Assembly (NCBI RefSeq): GCF_943734655.1
Contig: NC_071355.1
Coordinates: 11,884,768-11,948,767, forward strand
Source of the DNA: Sabethes cyaneus
Lineage: Eukaryota > Arthropoda > Insecta > Diptera > Culicidae
Reading direction: 5' to 3'
Length of the DNA stretch: 64,000 nt
This document shows positions 30,921 to 42,357 of this stretch, one piece after another (within the stretch, counting starts at the first letter, position 1; every line of letters begins with the position of its first letter). A program made the translations under genes and the position numbers. The notes under the pieces were generated by a model. That model searched no databases and had not been told where the DNA came from. It saw only the letters and a program-made list of their open reading frames with translations.

Positions 30921-33660
30921 GGTTTTTGGAGTAGAATACGAAACCTGACATTGAAGAAAAGTAGTAAACTTTTTCCGCATTAAATTCTAGTTTAAAAACA
31001 GAACTCTTGAAGCCTACAAAGTCGTAGGCGATATACGTAACTGTCGGAAATAAATACATGTAGTAGAATTTATAATTTGGAAAAAGTTTCTTCTTTTCTT
31101 CAACTTCGGGCAAATTATACTTATTGTAGCAAAGTAGGGCATGCTTTAAATTCTACCATAACTAACCTGTTATACCAAAGTACAAACACTAATAAACTGA
31201 CATAACACATAGAAGAAAATCCGTCAAAAATAATTATCGTCCTACACGTTTTGCTAGCACACTAACACCTGCTTCAATGCATACACCGAATAAAGGATGA
31301 TCAAATTTGAATCTTAAACGAGTTGTGTTGGTTGGTGCTCTAGAACATTTCTTTAGATTAAGCCTCATGTATCTGCTTGCAATTAGCATCGAAAAGCAGT
31401 AAATCTCCATCAGGTTCAAAGTTTAACAAACAGTTCTGCAGCCAGGTACTACATCAATTATCCTGTTGCAAGATCTAAACAAAAACTAACAATCAGACGA
31501 GGACGTGAACACTCGACGACAAAAACTGAAGCAAATGAATTTCCCTGCAGTAGCATACATAGTTTCGCAGTCTCCGTCACCAGCCCCGGTACCTGCTACG
31601 GTTTCCCGCTGGTCACAATTGAGTTTACCGTTAAAGAAGGAAAAACTCAATTACATCGTAACGTGAGAGCGAATACACTTACCTCTGCAACCCGGTTAGA
31701 CGACCAGCCAGTCAGTCAGTCAGTCAGTCAGTCGTCAGCCCAGTCAGTCAACCGGTCCGTGATTGCACACGGCTAAAGTGATTTATTTCGCCAGTCGTGA
31801 TTCTTTTCGGAAGGATTCCAAATCAGCAATCACTGGTAGTCGGGGGGCGATGAGCGAATGACGGGACAGAAGGAAAACACGATTTTTCGATCAACAGCAA
31901 CAGGTGATTTTTTTTTCCTGTAAGCAAAATTTCCCAGGCAAATCGACTTGATGGATCGCTTTTTCGTCGCGTCAGATTTCATTAGATATGATTGATGTGT
32001 AATCCTAGAGGAAATCTTTTTGCAGAGTGCACTGCCAACTGTACCCTATAAATTTCGAGAAAATTTAATTTAAAGAACAAAAAAACAAGATTTTTTTTCC
32101 TAACGAAATATTATCCCTAAACTCTCGACGACACAATATTTCAGCCCAGTTTAGTAAGGGCTTAGCTTTTACCTTCTACCGTAAAGAGATATGCATCTAA
32201 TAGAATTTCGACTACTTTGTGGATGGACTGGCGAAACAAAACTCATATCTTTTTAGCAGCATCAGAAGCATGACCATTTACCCTTTCTTACAGCTGATTT
32301 ACATTCTTGTGATCCCTCCCGCTCTGCTGCGACGTATATAGTCCGCCGTTTGAGGATACTCTTTTTATCAATTTATAGATAGGGACACTGAGCCGACGTG
32401 AAGGCAGATAATTTTTTACCGAGCAGACCGACCGACCGACCGGCCGACCGACGGATAGTAGCCTTCCCGGAATACTGGATTATTTCCTGCCATAGTAGGT
32501 ACCTAACTCCAAACTGAGGACTGAGATTTCAAGGGTCAGTTTGTCCTGATTGCGAGGTGAAATATCTGGGTTGGCAAGTTTATAAAACAAAGTGTTCCAA
32601 ATCCTCGCCATCCATGCTTGTGCCAGTGGGCAAGTGGATTCGGGCAAGCACTTCCGACGAATGGTTGTGCACACCGTCGCTCGGAATGGAACGAAGGGTA
32701 GCTGACAGTAGCAGCAGCAGCAGCAGTGGTTACTGGTGTCGTATTTCTTGAAATAGATTTCCAGTGCTGATAGCAACGGTTAGCTAGAGTCTACGGAATT
32801 GAAATCGATATCCAGAGAGAATGACCATTAGGGGCTGTTCGCATACTTACTTGCTGTGGATTTTGCCTTGGCGAATTTTCCGACATGCTTTTTTTTATGT
32901 CAGAATATGAACACTTCGTCTGATGGATTCCATTGTGTGCCGACTAATTGTTATGGTACATCATCAATTTGGAGCAACGTTTCAGTTGCAGATCGTTTTC
33001 CCGGTTGAGTGAAAGAAAAGTATTTGTTATTATTTTCCACATTATGAACGCACATCAGAACAAATAAATATTAGTATTAGTATCAGCTTTAGTACAGATA
33101 TTGCTGATATCTCGGTCTTTTCAATAGAAGGCATCTAAATGTGGTGTTTAATTGATCTGCAAATAGCTGCTGTAATAAAAGACAATGGCCGACAATTCTT
33201 TGCACGATAGACTGCATAAAGCAGCCAGAACAATCAACTCAGAAAATGGAATTTTGCCAATGAATTATAGAACGCTGCTATTGTTTCTATAGTAGCTTTC
33301 TAAATTCTTTCCAAATTCAAAAATCAGAAATAAATTAAACGAAAGTCGAAGTTCAAACAGTCGGATGTCAAAGAAGTCCTAGTCAAAAATGAAAAGTCAA
33401 AGAGCCAAAAAGTAAAAATAAAAGTCAAAAGACAAAATTAAAAATAAAGCTTCGGGCCTTTCAATAAATTTCGTACAAAGATATTGAATTTGAACATTTT
33501 TAGGCTGAAGCGTAGGCTACAATTCGATTCGTCTACAACACTCAAAGAGTTCCACTTAAATTCTTAAATATTTTAAACGATAGAAAACAATTCTCCCTGC
33601 GTTAAAACTGCGTTCGTGCAATAAGAATCATTAGCACCCCAAAGACTCATTACCACCGGC
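30921..33660. other. Unassigned non-coding DNA with short microsatellites
   Basis: Contains (CAGT)n at about 31707-31733, (GACC)n at about 32423-32452, (AGC)n at about 32708-32726 and a loose AAAAGTCAAA repeat at 33340-33445. No transposon ends or coding exons were recognised. Several short frames (31234-31419 minus, 32480-32776 minus) resemble nothing known. Confidence 0.4.
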
Positions 33661-33679
33661 GAGCCAAGGTTTCGTGATA

Positions 33680-34390
33680 TTGATCGAAGTTGTCCAAAAC
33701 TGCGTCTTCTATAGTCACCATTCCACCAATGAAGTGATTCGGCTTCTTTCTCGGCAGACTCCTGTAGAATGTACGTTAATATTCGAGTATTAATCTTCGG
33801 CTTCTGCCAAGGCTGTGACGAGAATCTCGTCCGTTAGCTTCCACCCGTCGTCCAGGACTCGTGGAGCCTTTTTGACGGACGGTACCATCCGCTCCCAGAC
33901 ACCGCCCATGTGAGGTGTACTGGGAGGGTTGAAATGCCACGCTTTGATGGATCCTCTCGATCTCCTTCATCATCATGGTGTTCACTCTGAGGAATCACGC
34001 TTGCTCGCGTATCATCTGATGGCCTTCAGGCAGGACTGCGTAGTACGACTGTAGACCACGTCCAAGTGCACGGCCCCCACAGCCATACATTTGTAGATCA
34101 CCACCGCTCTTTTCTCCGTTCTCGTACCTATAGTTACTTTGACTGGCCCTAGATAGTCGACTTCTACTGCACTGAATGCCCGTAGGTTAGTAGTGGTACG
34201 ATGAACAGGCACCGGTCCCATCATGGGAGCAGCTGGAACACTCGTTGAACACGGTTTCCCTGTAAGCATGGCCGATCTTCTCATGGTATTGCAGAATGAG
34301 CTTCTGGTTTATCTCATGTCTTCCCGATAAGATGATCGGAAGTTTCATGTCGTACGGGATCGCTTCATTAGACTCTGGGTATGAAAAGAA
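33680..34390 (-). pseudogene. Pao/BEL-type integrase, broken
   Basis: On the minus strand the order is: an H2C2-type segment (PIILSGRHEINQKLILQYHE, then KIGHAYRETVFNE); a frameshift with loss of part of the zinc site; the catalytic core beginning PMMGPVPVHRTTTNLRAF, then VDYLGPVKVTIGTRTEKRAV and HLDVVYSRTTQSCLKAIR; then, in another frame, FNPPSTPHMGGVWERMVPSV and ALAEAED; and finally PNHFIGG. The blocks 'DY.GP..V..G...EKR', 'AVHL..V', 'P..PHMGG.WER' and 'PNHF..G' are characteristic of Pao/BEL integrases. In the core, VDY carries the first catalytic Asp. Several frameshifts make the gene non-functional. The gag-like segment lies directly upstream (to the right). Confidence 0.85.
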
Positions 34391-34789
34391 GAAGGCAACT
34401 AGCCAAAAGCGCCAAACTTAGCTCTAACCATCCTAAGCCCCTGCCTAGCGCCTTCACTTGGCCATACCTGGAAATACTTCAATTTGTATAATTGAGTAGC
34501 CAATCTAGGAGATGCGGGGTCGTGTGGTTAGTGTGGTTACAAAGTGTAGTTTTAGGCAGGGATGATTCGATCACTTTGAATTTTGATTCATTTGACAGTA
34601 TTGTCTCTGCGGATCCATATATGACAAAATTATATATGGGATGCTTGTAGAGCAAGGTCTTATCTATAATTTTGTTGAACAAAGTTTTGCTGTATCTTTT
34701 GTAGTTACGTTGCCACGATGGACCGGACTTATCTAGATTGAAGACGACTGCTCCCTCTAGACGGTGTCTCCTAACGCTGTCAGTATTGT
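34391..34789. other. Junction segment between gag-like and integrase parts
   Basis: About 400 bp with no similarity to protease, reverse transcriptase or RNase H, which should lie here in a Pao/BEL element. It may be an unrelated insertion or deletion-junction DNA. Confidence 0.45.
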
Positions 34790-35432
34790 CGGTCGTCGTC
34801 TATATCGATCGTTTTTCCGTTGTCGCTTCTTTATTTTCTTCGCCACCGTAGTTCTTCCAAAAGCGATCGAGATTCTCTTTCGTCAACTTGCCCGGTTTTC
34901 GTTCCTTAAGTATTCGGTTGAATGTCTTGGGAACCGTACTTCTTCTTATTATTCGACGGCTTTTCCTTGACGTCTATCTTCCCCATCTGCACTTCCGGCT
35001 TAGAGATCTTCTCGCGTTGCGGGACCTCCATCAACTTCATTTCCTTCTCGCACAACTCCCTGGCGGCTTCTAGCTATTGTTCGCGTTGATTCCACTCTAG
35101 ACGCATTTGCATTTCCTTTAGAGCATTGTTGATTTCGCGACTTGATTAACCGATCGGCTTTCATTTATTCCTCCTTACGTTTCCTTTCTATTTCCATAGC
35201 TTTCAGCTTCTCAGCGACGGTTTCAGACATAGGCGTAGGATTCTTCTTATGACAGTTCTGCTTCAGCTTTTCTTGGTATACTGCTTGACACGAATCATCC
35301 GGACAGAACCACTTCTTGTCCTTTTTTGACATCGTAGTTACGCCCACGCCATAGCCTCATTCTCCGTTGAGAACTGCTTTGCTTACAATGCTCGCAGGGG
35401 GTGGTAATCAGGTCCACGGATTTGCTACTCAT
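34790..35432 (-). pseudogene. Pao/BEL-type gag, N-terminal part, broken
   Basis: On the minus strand, ATG at 35432 begins MSSKSVDLITTPCEHCKQSS. After a frameshift comes SKKDKKWFCPDDSCQAVYQE, then a Lys/Glu-rich stretch predicted to be coiled coil (AEKLKAMEIERKRKEE; then EMQMRLEWNQREQ, ELCEKEMKLME in another frame). Pao/BEL gag proteins commonly begin with such a Cys-rich PHD-like segment (C..C ... W.C...C) followed by a charged coiled coil. Part of the Cys/His segment appears deleted. An in-frame stop and frameshifts disable it. Confidence 0.65.
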
Positions 35433-35479
35433 CGTTACTGAGGCCTCCGAAATCTCGTGTTTTAATTTTTGAGATTGTT

Positions 35480-35935
35480 TGGATAACTAATTATTTTCCA
35501 GCAGCACTTTTGGGGAGGCTCAAAAACTTAAATTACCCTTATATTATTAATATTTGATTTGCAATCTACAATTTGTATCACTTACTCAAATAGTCTGCTC
35601 CTTCCTTACGATATTTGTCCTTCCTAAGCTGTTCCTACTGTTACTCCTTTCCCGTACCAATCCACGTAATGTTGCAGTAGTACGATGGATGGTCAACCGC
35701 AGTGTTTCGGTAGGTACTCACGGAGATCAACTTGGACCACCGAAATTTGCGTCTTCCACCTATTTCCATCCTTATCCAAACACGGTTTATAATCAAATTA
35801 AATAATTTTTTAATGATTCCAATAATCACGTTTGCACCACTTGCGGTTGTTTACTTCTAACCTTCTTCCACCTGACAGTTCGCTTTCGCTTTCGACGCTT
35901 CCGCCTTAACAGATGATCAAGCTGTCAACCATCTG
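35480..35935 (-). mobile_element. Probable LTR/leader of the Pao/BEL relic
   Basis: The sequence lies immediately upstream of the gag start on the minus strand and contains TTGACAGCTTGATCATCTGTTAAG, similar in flavour to Pao/BEL LTR starts, and a short purine-rich stretch. A second LTR to confirm it is not visible at 33.6 kb, so this is an inference from position. Confidence 0.35.
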
Positions 35936-35989
35936 TTGCTCGAAGCAGTACTCGCCGACTACACCGACCATCCACAGTCGATGTCCGGT

Positions 35990-37550
35990 TATGTGGACAA
36001 AAGATAACGAGAGTGAGAGAAAAGAAAACCGCTAAAGAAAACGAGGAAAACGTAACAAAGAGTTCAAACGGAATATAAATGAGATAAATGCGACAAAATA
36101 GAAATAGGATGGAAAAATGAGACACAACAATTAGACAAAAAATATAAGAAGAATGGACAAAAGAAAAAAGAAAAACTAACGAAAAAGACAAAAAGTGGAG
36201 TTATCCCCCAATCAATGAGAAAAAGCAAAAGAGGAAGTCAATTACAGAATAAACGTGACAGAAAGGAAGAATAAATGGAGCATCTAAGAGAGGAAAAACG
36301 GTACAGATGAAGACGAAAAACGAGAAGGTGAAAAGTTAAACACGTTAAAGATGAAAATTGGAAAAGAAAAAAGGAAGAGAGAAAAGATGGAACACGGGAA
36401 AGAAAACTACAAAAAAATGAATGAAAAATGAGACTGTAGATGAGTAGAAAAATGGAACAATAAAATAGAATACACGGAACCGAAAAAAAAGCGAAAGAAA
36501 GAGAGGAAAAATGGAAGGAAAAAGAAGACAAGTGAAAACAAAACCCACGAAGACGCTACAGAAAAGTAGAAAACACGGCACGAAAAGTGGAAAAATGAGA
36601 CTGGAAAACAGAAAAAAACAAAACAAACATGAAGATGAAAGCCATCAGAAAACACAACGAAAACTGCGATGAAAACATGAAGTGATGAAAGGTGAAAATA
36701 CGATGAAAAGTAAAAATATAAAAGGGCGTCTAAACAGCGACAAAAAGATATTTAAAAAGTATCAGAAAGGTGACGAAAATGCAGCAAATAGGCAATATGT
36801 TTATTATCTTTTCAACAAATAGAACGGCCAAAAAATTGGAATAAAATGACGAAATATCGACAAAAGAAGATAAAATGATGACACAAAAAACTAAGTTCAA
36901 AAATGCGTCAAAGCAGTAACAAGAAAAATTACAAAAACGGTAAAGAATCGATAAAAAATGCTAAAATCAGGCGTCAAAAGACGACGAAAATAGACGACGA
37001 GTAGATAGTAAAAACACGACGGAGAGATGCCAACAAAAAGACGATGAATACGAAAAAAAGAAACCAAAAAATGATAAAAAGGAGCCGATAAGATAACAAT
37101 ATGATGATCAAAGAACAACGAAAAGACAGCAAATGGACGACAAAGAGGCGGCGAAAGACGGCATAATGAAGGGTGAAACGATGACGAAAAAAGTTATGAT
37201 AAAATGTCGAATATACGACGGAAAAACAACTTAGAGGCAGTAAAAAGACAACTGACAACAAACAAGATGATGGAAAAATAACAAAAAAGTGACAAAAGGA
37301 CAATAAAAATAATTTCAAAACAACGACAAGAGACGATGGAAAGATGTCAAAACAGTAACAAAAAAGACGACAAAATTGACAAAAGCCGTCGAAAAAAAAC
37401 AAAAACACACAAAAGACCATAATACGACGAAAATTGTTGTTGATATACGGCAAAGAAATAACAATAATACGAAGAAAAGAGAATAAAGTGATGACAAAAA
37501 GCTATAAACGAAAAGCCCATTGGAAAAAAAATGGAAGACGACAAACGTAA
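35990..37550 (+). repeat. Purine-repeat family body (no leader or tail)
   Basis: Strongly purine-rich on the plus strand, with recurring words AAAATGGAAC, GAGGAAAAACGG and, from 36.7 kb on, a distinct sub-repeat ACGACAAAATGACGAAAA. The leader is missing at the left; the Pao/BEL relic abuts it. Minus-strand frames are artefacts. Confidence 0.65.
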
Positions 37551-37739
37551 CCCTTTTTTCGGTGATAAAACTACGGATTTTTACTCAACAAAATCTGGCG
37601 ACCGTGGTCCGTTTGAGACGAGGGGACTATGTTAAAAATTCGTATCTCATGAGTACAGTACGCTGTGCGTGCAAACAAACAGTTTCTTATGAAAATATAA
37701 GCAAATATTCTTAGCATATTCACAGATTGATTGCCGATA

Positions 37740-38695
37740 GATCTAAGCTAGCCCGTCATTTGCTGCTCCTGAAGAATAAAAAACAAAACAGAGCACGGGG
37801 AAAACGTTACAGTAACTTGACCAACGGGACAAGAAAAGAGGAAAAACGCGAAAAAGAAAAGAAAAAAAATGTTCGTCGTGCTAAAAAAAACGTCATGCTA
37901 AAAAACACACTTAGAGGGAAAACTGAACGTAAAAAGATAAAAAAGCGGAAAAAAATAAGAAAAAGAAAAAGAAAAAATGAGGCACAACAGATTAGATTGG
38001 CCAGAAAAAGAAGGAGAACGAAAGTGAAAAGAAGAAAAATCAAGGAAAACGAGAAAGAGAATGCCGACATACTGTACAGACAAGGAGGAAAAACGAGATA
38101 AAAAGCAAACCTACGGTATAGAAAAGGAGGAAAATTGTGAAACGAGAATAGAAAAAGTGAAAAGTGGAGAGAAAATATAGGAAAATATGAGACAAATGGG
38201 ATAGAATGAAACAGAGTGAATAAACGTGACAGAAAAGAAGTAAAGAAGAAAAGGGAAAGGAAACTGAAAGTAGGATTAGGAAAATCATAGGAAAGAGTGA
38301 CAGACGAGGTAAGGAAAAAAAAACATACATAGAAAAGACGGAAGAGAAAAAGGAAAAACGGTACAACAAACAAGAGAAACCAAAAGGGAAACGCAGAATA
38401 ATGAAATAGATAGATAGATAGATAGATAGATAGCAGAAGGAGGAGGAGGAGGAGGAGAGGAGAAGGAGGAGGACGAGGAGGAGGAGGAGGAGGAGGAGGA
38501 AGAGGACGAATTGAACAGAAGGGAACAAATAATAGAAAAGGAGTTGACGGAAAGAAAACGACAAGAGATACTAGTAAAGAAGAAAAGGGAAAGGAAACTG
38601 AAAGTAGGATCGAGAAAATCATAGGAAAGAGTGACAGCAGAAGGAGGAGGAGGAGGAGGAGGAGGAGGAGGAGAAGGAGGAGAAGGAGGAGGAGA

Positions 38696-38754
<59 letters not shown>

Positions 38755-38835
38755 TGGAAAAGAGCTCAAACAGGATGTAAAAGGAGATGAAATGTAAAAG
38801 GGAGATGGGACAAAATGGAAATGACATGGGCCCCT
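37740..38835 (+). repeat. Purine-repeat family copy with leader
   Basis: The leader CGTCATTTGCTGCTCCTGAA at 37753 matches the minus-strand leader at 24207. It is followed by GCACGGGGAAAACGTTACAG and a purine body. A segment of about 70 bp (AAAGGGAAAGGAAACTGAAA ... ATAGGAAAGAGTGACAG) is duplicated, at about 38247-38302 and 38580-38637. The artefactual minus-strand frame here is 344 codons long and Ser/Leu/Phe-rich. Confidence 0.7.
38404..38752 (+). repeat. Microsatellites (ATAG)n, (GGA)n and (AG)n inside the purine tract
   Basis: (ATAG)n runs over 38406-38432, GGA-rich triplet runs over 38436-38500 and 38640-38700, and (AG)n over about 38699-38752. All keep the same purine strand. They probably arose by slippage within the already purine-rich tract. 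Confidence 0.85.
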
Positions 38836-39059
38836 TAACAAAGCATATTACATTCCACTGGGCGCCCATTAAATACTTTTTAAATAATTTTCTGTATCCT
38901 TTTTATGATTAATCTCTTTATCAGTTTGAATTAATTTCTCTGTTTGGTGTGTTGTCCAGTTCTCTTCTAAGCTGAGGTTCTGCAAGTGTCCGATACCAGG
39001 AGGCTTTCTGTAAGAAAAAAATAAAAATGGGTAAATGGGACACAACAAGACGCCAAATG

Positions 39060-39300
39060 AGAGAGAGGTTCTAAGTCGAATTTAAATAGATTTACAAGTT
39101 TAATTTCAACTTTGGTTTTAAGTTTCGATATCAGGCCAAAAATATATTGGGTCGTTCAATGGCAGGATGGACTCCAACACTCTCTTGGTTGGTACCCGAG
39201 TGTTTTGGCAATTAAACTGCAGCCGTACTCTTCTATTAGATAGATTGAACTAGACGATTTTAAATCCAACTGCATCCGAAAGCCTAGAGTTTTAATCAAA
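39060..39300 (+). repeat. AAGTCCAATTTC-type array and conserved tail
   Basis: TTTACAAGTTTAATTTCAAC and related words at 39090-39125, then about 130 bp of unrelated DNA, then the tail TTTTAAATCCAACTGCATCC followed by GAAAGCC (39258-39284), which matches the tail at 5673-5700. The intervening stretch may be an insertion. Confidence 0.6.
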
Positions 39301-42300
39301 TCCAGTAGTATTTTTGTACGATAAGTAAGCAAGAAAACTTTCCATAGTCTTGCGTTAAATATAGTTGTTACTTTATTGTAAATCTCTTCCATCCAAAATA
39401 ATACCTAGCTCTATTGACCACATTTCCACTATCTACTTCAAACCACAAATTCTATATACCGGACGCGGGATAAGCACTTGGCAGAAAATATTCAGGTAAA
39501 TGCGCAATTATACAAATTGGATTGGCTGTTACCGAGCATAAAACCAGCAACCTCCAGTCAGCAGTCTAAATAGACAATTCTGGCGGCATACCAGAACTAT
39601 TCTAGATACCCACTCACAATTTCAAAAACAGATCATATCAGCCACTAACTGGGGAATAAAGTTTTCCTTTCGCTGGTATCAGAAACCACCGACCGCACGG
39701 TGTAAAACTTTCCTCGACACGCCGACTTACAAACAAGTTTACATCCTTCAATCCGGACGATTATCCTTCAATCAAAGACCAAACACTACACATACTTGAG
39801 AGGCAAACAGTGCAGGTGGATAGGCACTCAATTCGTTCAAGTACGCCGCTAACACTTTTTTTCGTGCAACTCAAGTTTGGCATTGAACTGAAACTTTAAG
39901 CGCCTGCACCGCTCCTCGAGGAAGCGAGAGAAAACACCAGCAGCCCCAGCGAGGAGGCAGTCAGTCTGTTGAAGCAGCACTCTACGTTTTCCATAGCAAA
40001 TTGAATGGGTAAGTGACTTTACACGCCCGCTGTTTTCTCCCCGGCCGGCACCACTTGCCTGCGCAGCTTTTCCTCGGTGGTAAGCCACTACGGCACTGGT
40101 GAGGTGGGGGTGAAGTTGAAAAGAAAGAAAATCAAATGGGCAGTAAAAGGGATAAGATTTCCCAACGGTGCTTGAAAGTTTTTCATGCTTCTCCGAGCTC
40201 TCCCTCTGAACTGGCTGGTTGGCTGGAAAGCGACTACCTATGAATGCGGCAAAGTTCATTTCGGTGGAGAATCCAATGAAGGAAAGTGCTTGTGTATGTG
40301 GTGTATTGTTCGATCCGAGCGGTGGTGGTTAATATTGCATGAAGAAAATTATTTTGGTTTTGAATAAGATGCTGCTGGCTGCTGGCTCGATTGAACAAAT
40401 GTTTTCGAAAACATTTAATAAATTTTAACACACTGCGCTCGTGATTTTTCCGTAAAGGTGAACTTGACTGACTGTACCACTGGATAAAATCTCTCATAAA
40501 ATAAATTGATATTTTTATTTTCAATTTTTGTTGTTTCAGGCACAATAAACAATATTCAATTGCACGTTAAAAGAAGTTTTATGTTGACTGAATATTAATT
40601 TCTAATAGTTATTTAAACTGTCAAGAACCTCGTTACCATCACCGGGTTCCATTAGCAAACGCAGATTGTTTCGGGCAACTTAAATTGACTTTTAATTAGT
40701 TTCGTGTCGCTGCGTAAAGTGCCAAGGAAGACGTATCGTCATTCGTCAGTCGAAAACGTGGGACAATTCGAGGAATGTCAACTCAAACCCCTACTAAATC
40801 GTCAACCGAAAGCTGGATACCGTCGCAACGGTTAGTGCCGTTAGTCACGATGAAGAGCTAGCCGGCCGATCAATGCACTACACTCTATCATTTAATCTTT
40901 GAACAAACGCCATTTACCCCGAAACTGAATTCAATTACATTTTTCACCATTCCATTCATCCGGATTGATTTCTTCTCCATCAATTACCGAAGTGGAAAAT
41001 CTAATCTTACCCAGACCAGCAGGCAGGCGGGAGATCGTCCGCCCGGTACGCCATCCCGAGATCGTCGGTCGAGCAACGAAACAAGCGAAAAAGAATTTCG
41101 GAAGAGAAGTATCATTTCCATTCTATCCGGTCATGTTTTTAATATTTAATCATCGGAAATGATTGTGTAATGAAGCTGGTGAAATTCTTTCTTTCTCGCT
41201 CGTATCCTTTCCCGCGATGGTTCGAGAGGGTGGACTTCACTCACAGACAACTTTTTCTCCTTCGGAAAGTCTCCTACGTAGGCATGAAAGGCTCCCCATA
41301 CTTTTGACTGTGGGCCTTTATTTAAATAAGGAATAATAAACTTCTGCTACTCCGGACAAGTTTGCGTTGATATTCAGGCTGCAGGCCGAGTGGTCTTTTC
41401 GGTGTTTCGGTTTTTTTCCCTTCTTATCATCGAATACGCGCTTTAGGGGGTGCGGGGTGGAAAAGTTTTCAAATCAAATTAATGTCATTCACCGCTAATG
41501 TTATTATTACCACTGTCGTCGCTCGCTTGTCCCTGAGGTGCGGACCGTGCGGATCAGCAGGACGATGCCGGCTGCAGTGATGTCACTGACGATGGCGGCT
41601 GTTGCGGATGCCGAAGGCAAAGATAACAGCAGCCGTTTTCGTGTGGAGCACAATAGAAACATTGAATTGTATTAAACTGAAAATTGAAATTGAATTGACG
41701 TAATAACTGCATTACGACCGGTCGAAAAATGGGCTCACATTCCAAATGTTCGATTGAATTATAATTCTTTAAATCCCTAGCTTAGTGAAATTCTGCTTAT
41801 CTTCTTGTCGTTTCTTGCTTTTGTGATTTTGTTCTACTGGTTCTTAGTACTAGAACTACATCGTTGAAGATGAAGAGCAATGGACCAAAATTACTTCCTT
41901 GAAGAACACGCGATTTGTTAGTTAACACTGGTAGCGTGGTTGATTCTAATTTGATTTGCAAGACACTACAACTTTGCGCTATTTATGAATATGATTTAAC
42001 CCTCTGTGATAAGCTTCACCCATATTCTTCAATTTAGGCTGTTATGAAGGTTACAATAACTAGCATAACAAATTCATTATGTGCTGAAGCAATATAACCT
42101 ACTCCAAGCCCTTAATGGTTATATAACATCATTTGCAGTTGGTGTCCTCAGATTGAGATGGTTTTTTGCTTCGCCCCCAGGTGATTCAGGTAATTCATGA
42201 ACCATTCAAAACACCTGTGATGTGGTTGTTTCTAAACGGGATTTCCATTCTTACTTCACTATTCAACTGAAATTCCACTGAAAGTCTTAAATTTTATTCT

Positions 42301-42357
42301 GAAAATGTAGCAAAAATGTTTCTTTTTTATAACGGTAGTTTTTCTCAATTAACGTAA
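39301..42357. other. Unique-looking non-coding DNA
   Basis: No transposon ends or tandem arrays. Mixed base composition with some GC-rich stretches near 39,880-40,100 and 41,510-41,640. Small frames (39849-40259 minus, 41554-41745 minus) resemble nothing known. Probably host intergenic or intronic DNA. Confidence 0.4.

Noticed and set aside
37807..38841. 344-codon minus-strand frame rich in Leu/Ser/Pro
   Set aside because: It is the complement of purine-rich microsatellites; other frames are also open.
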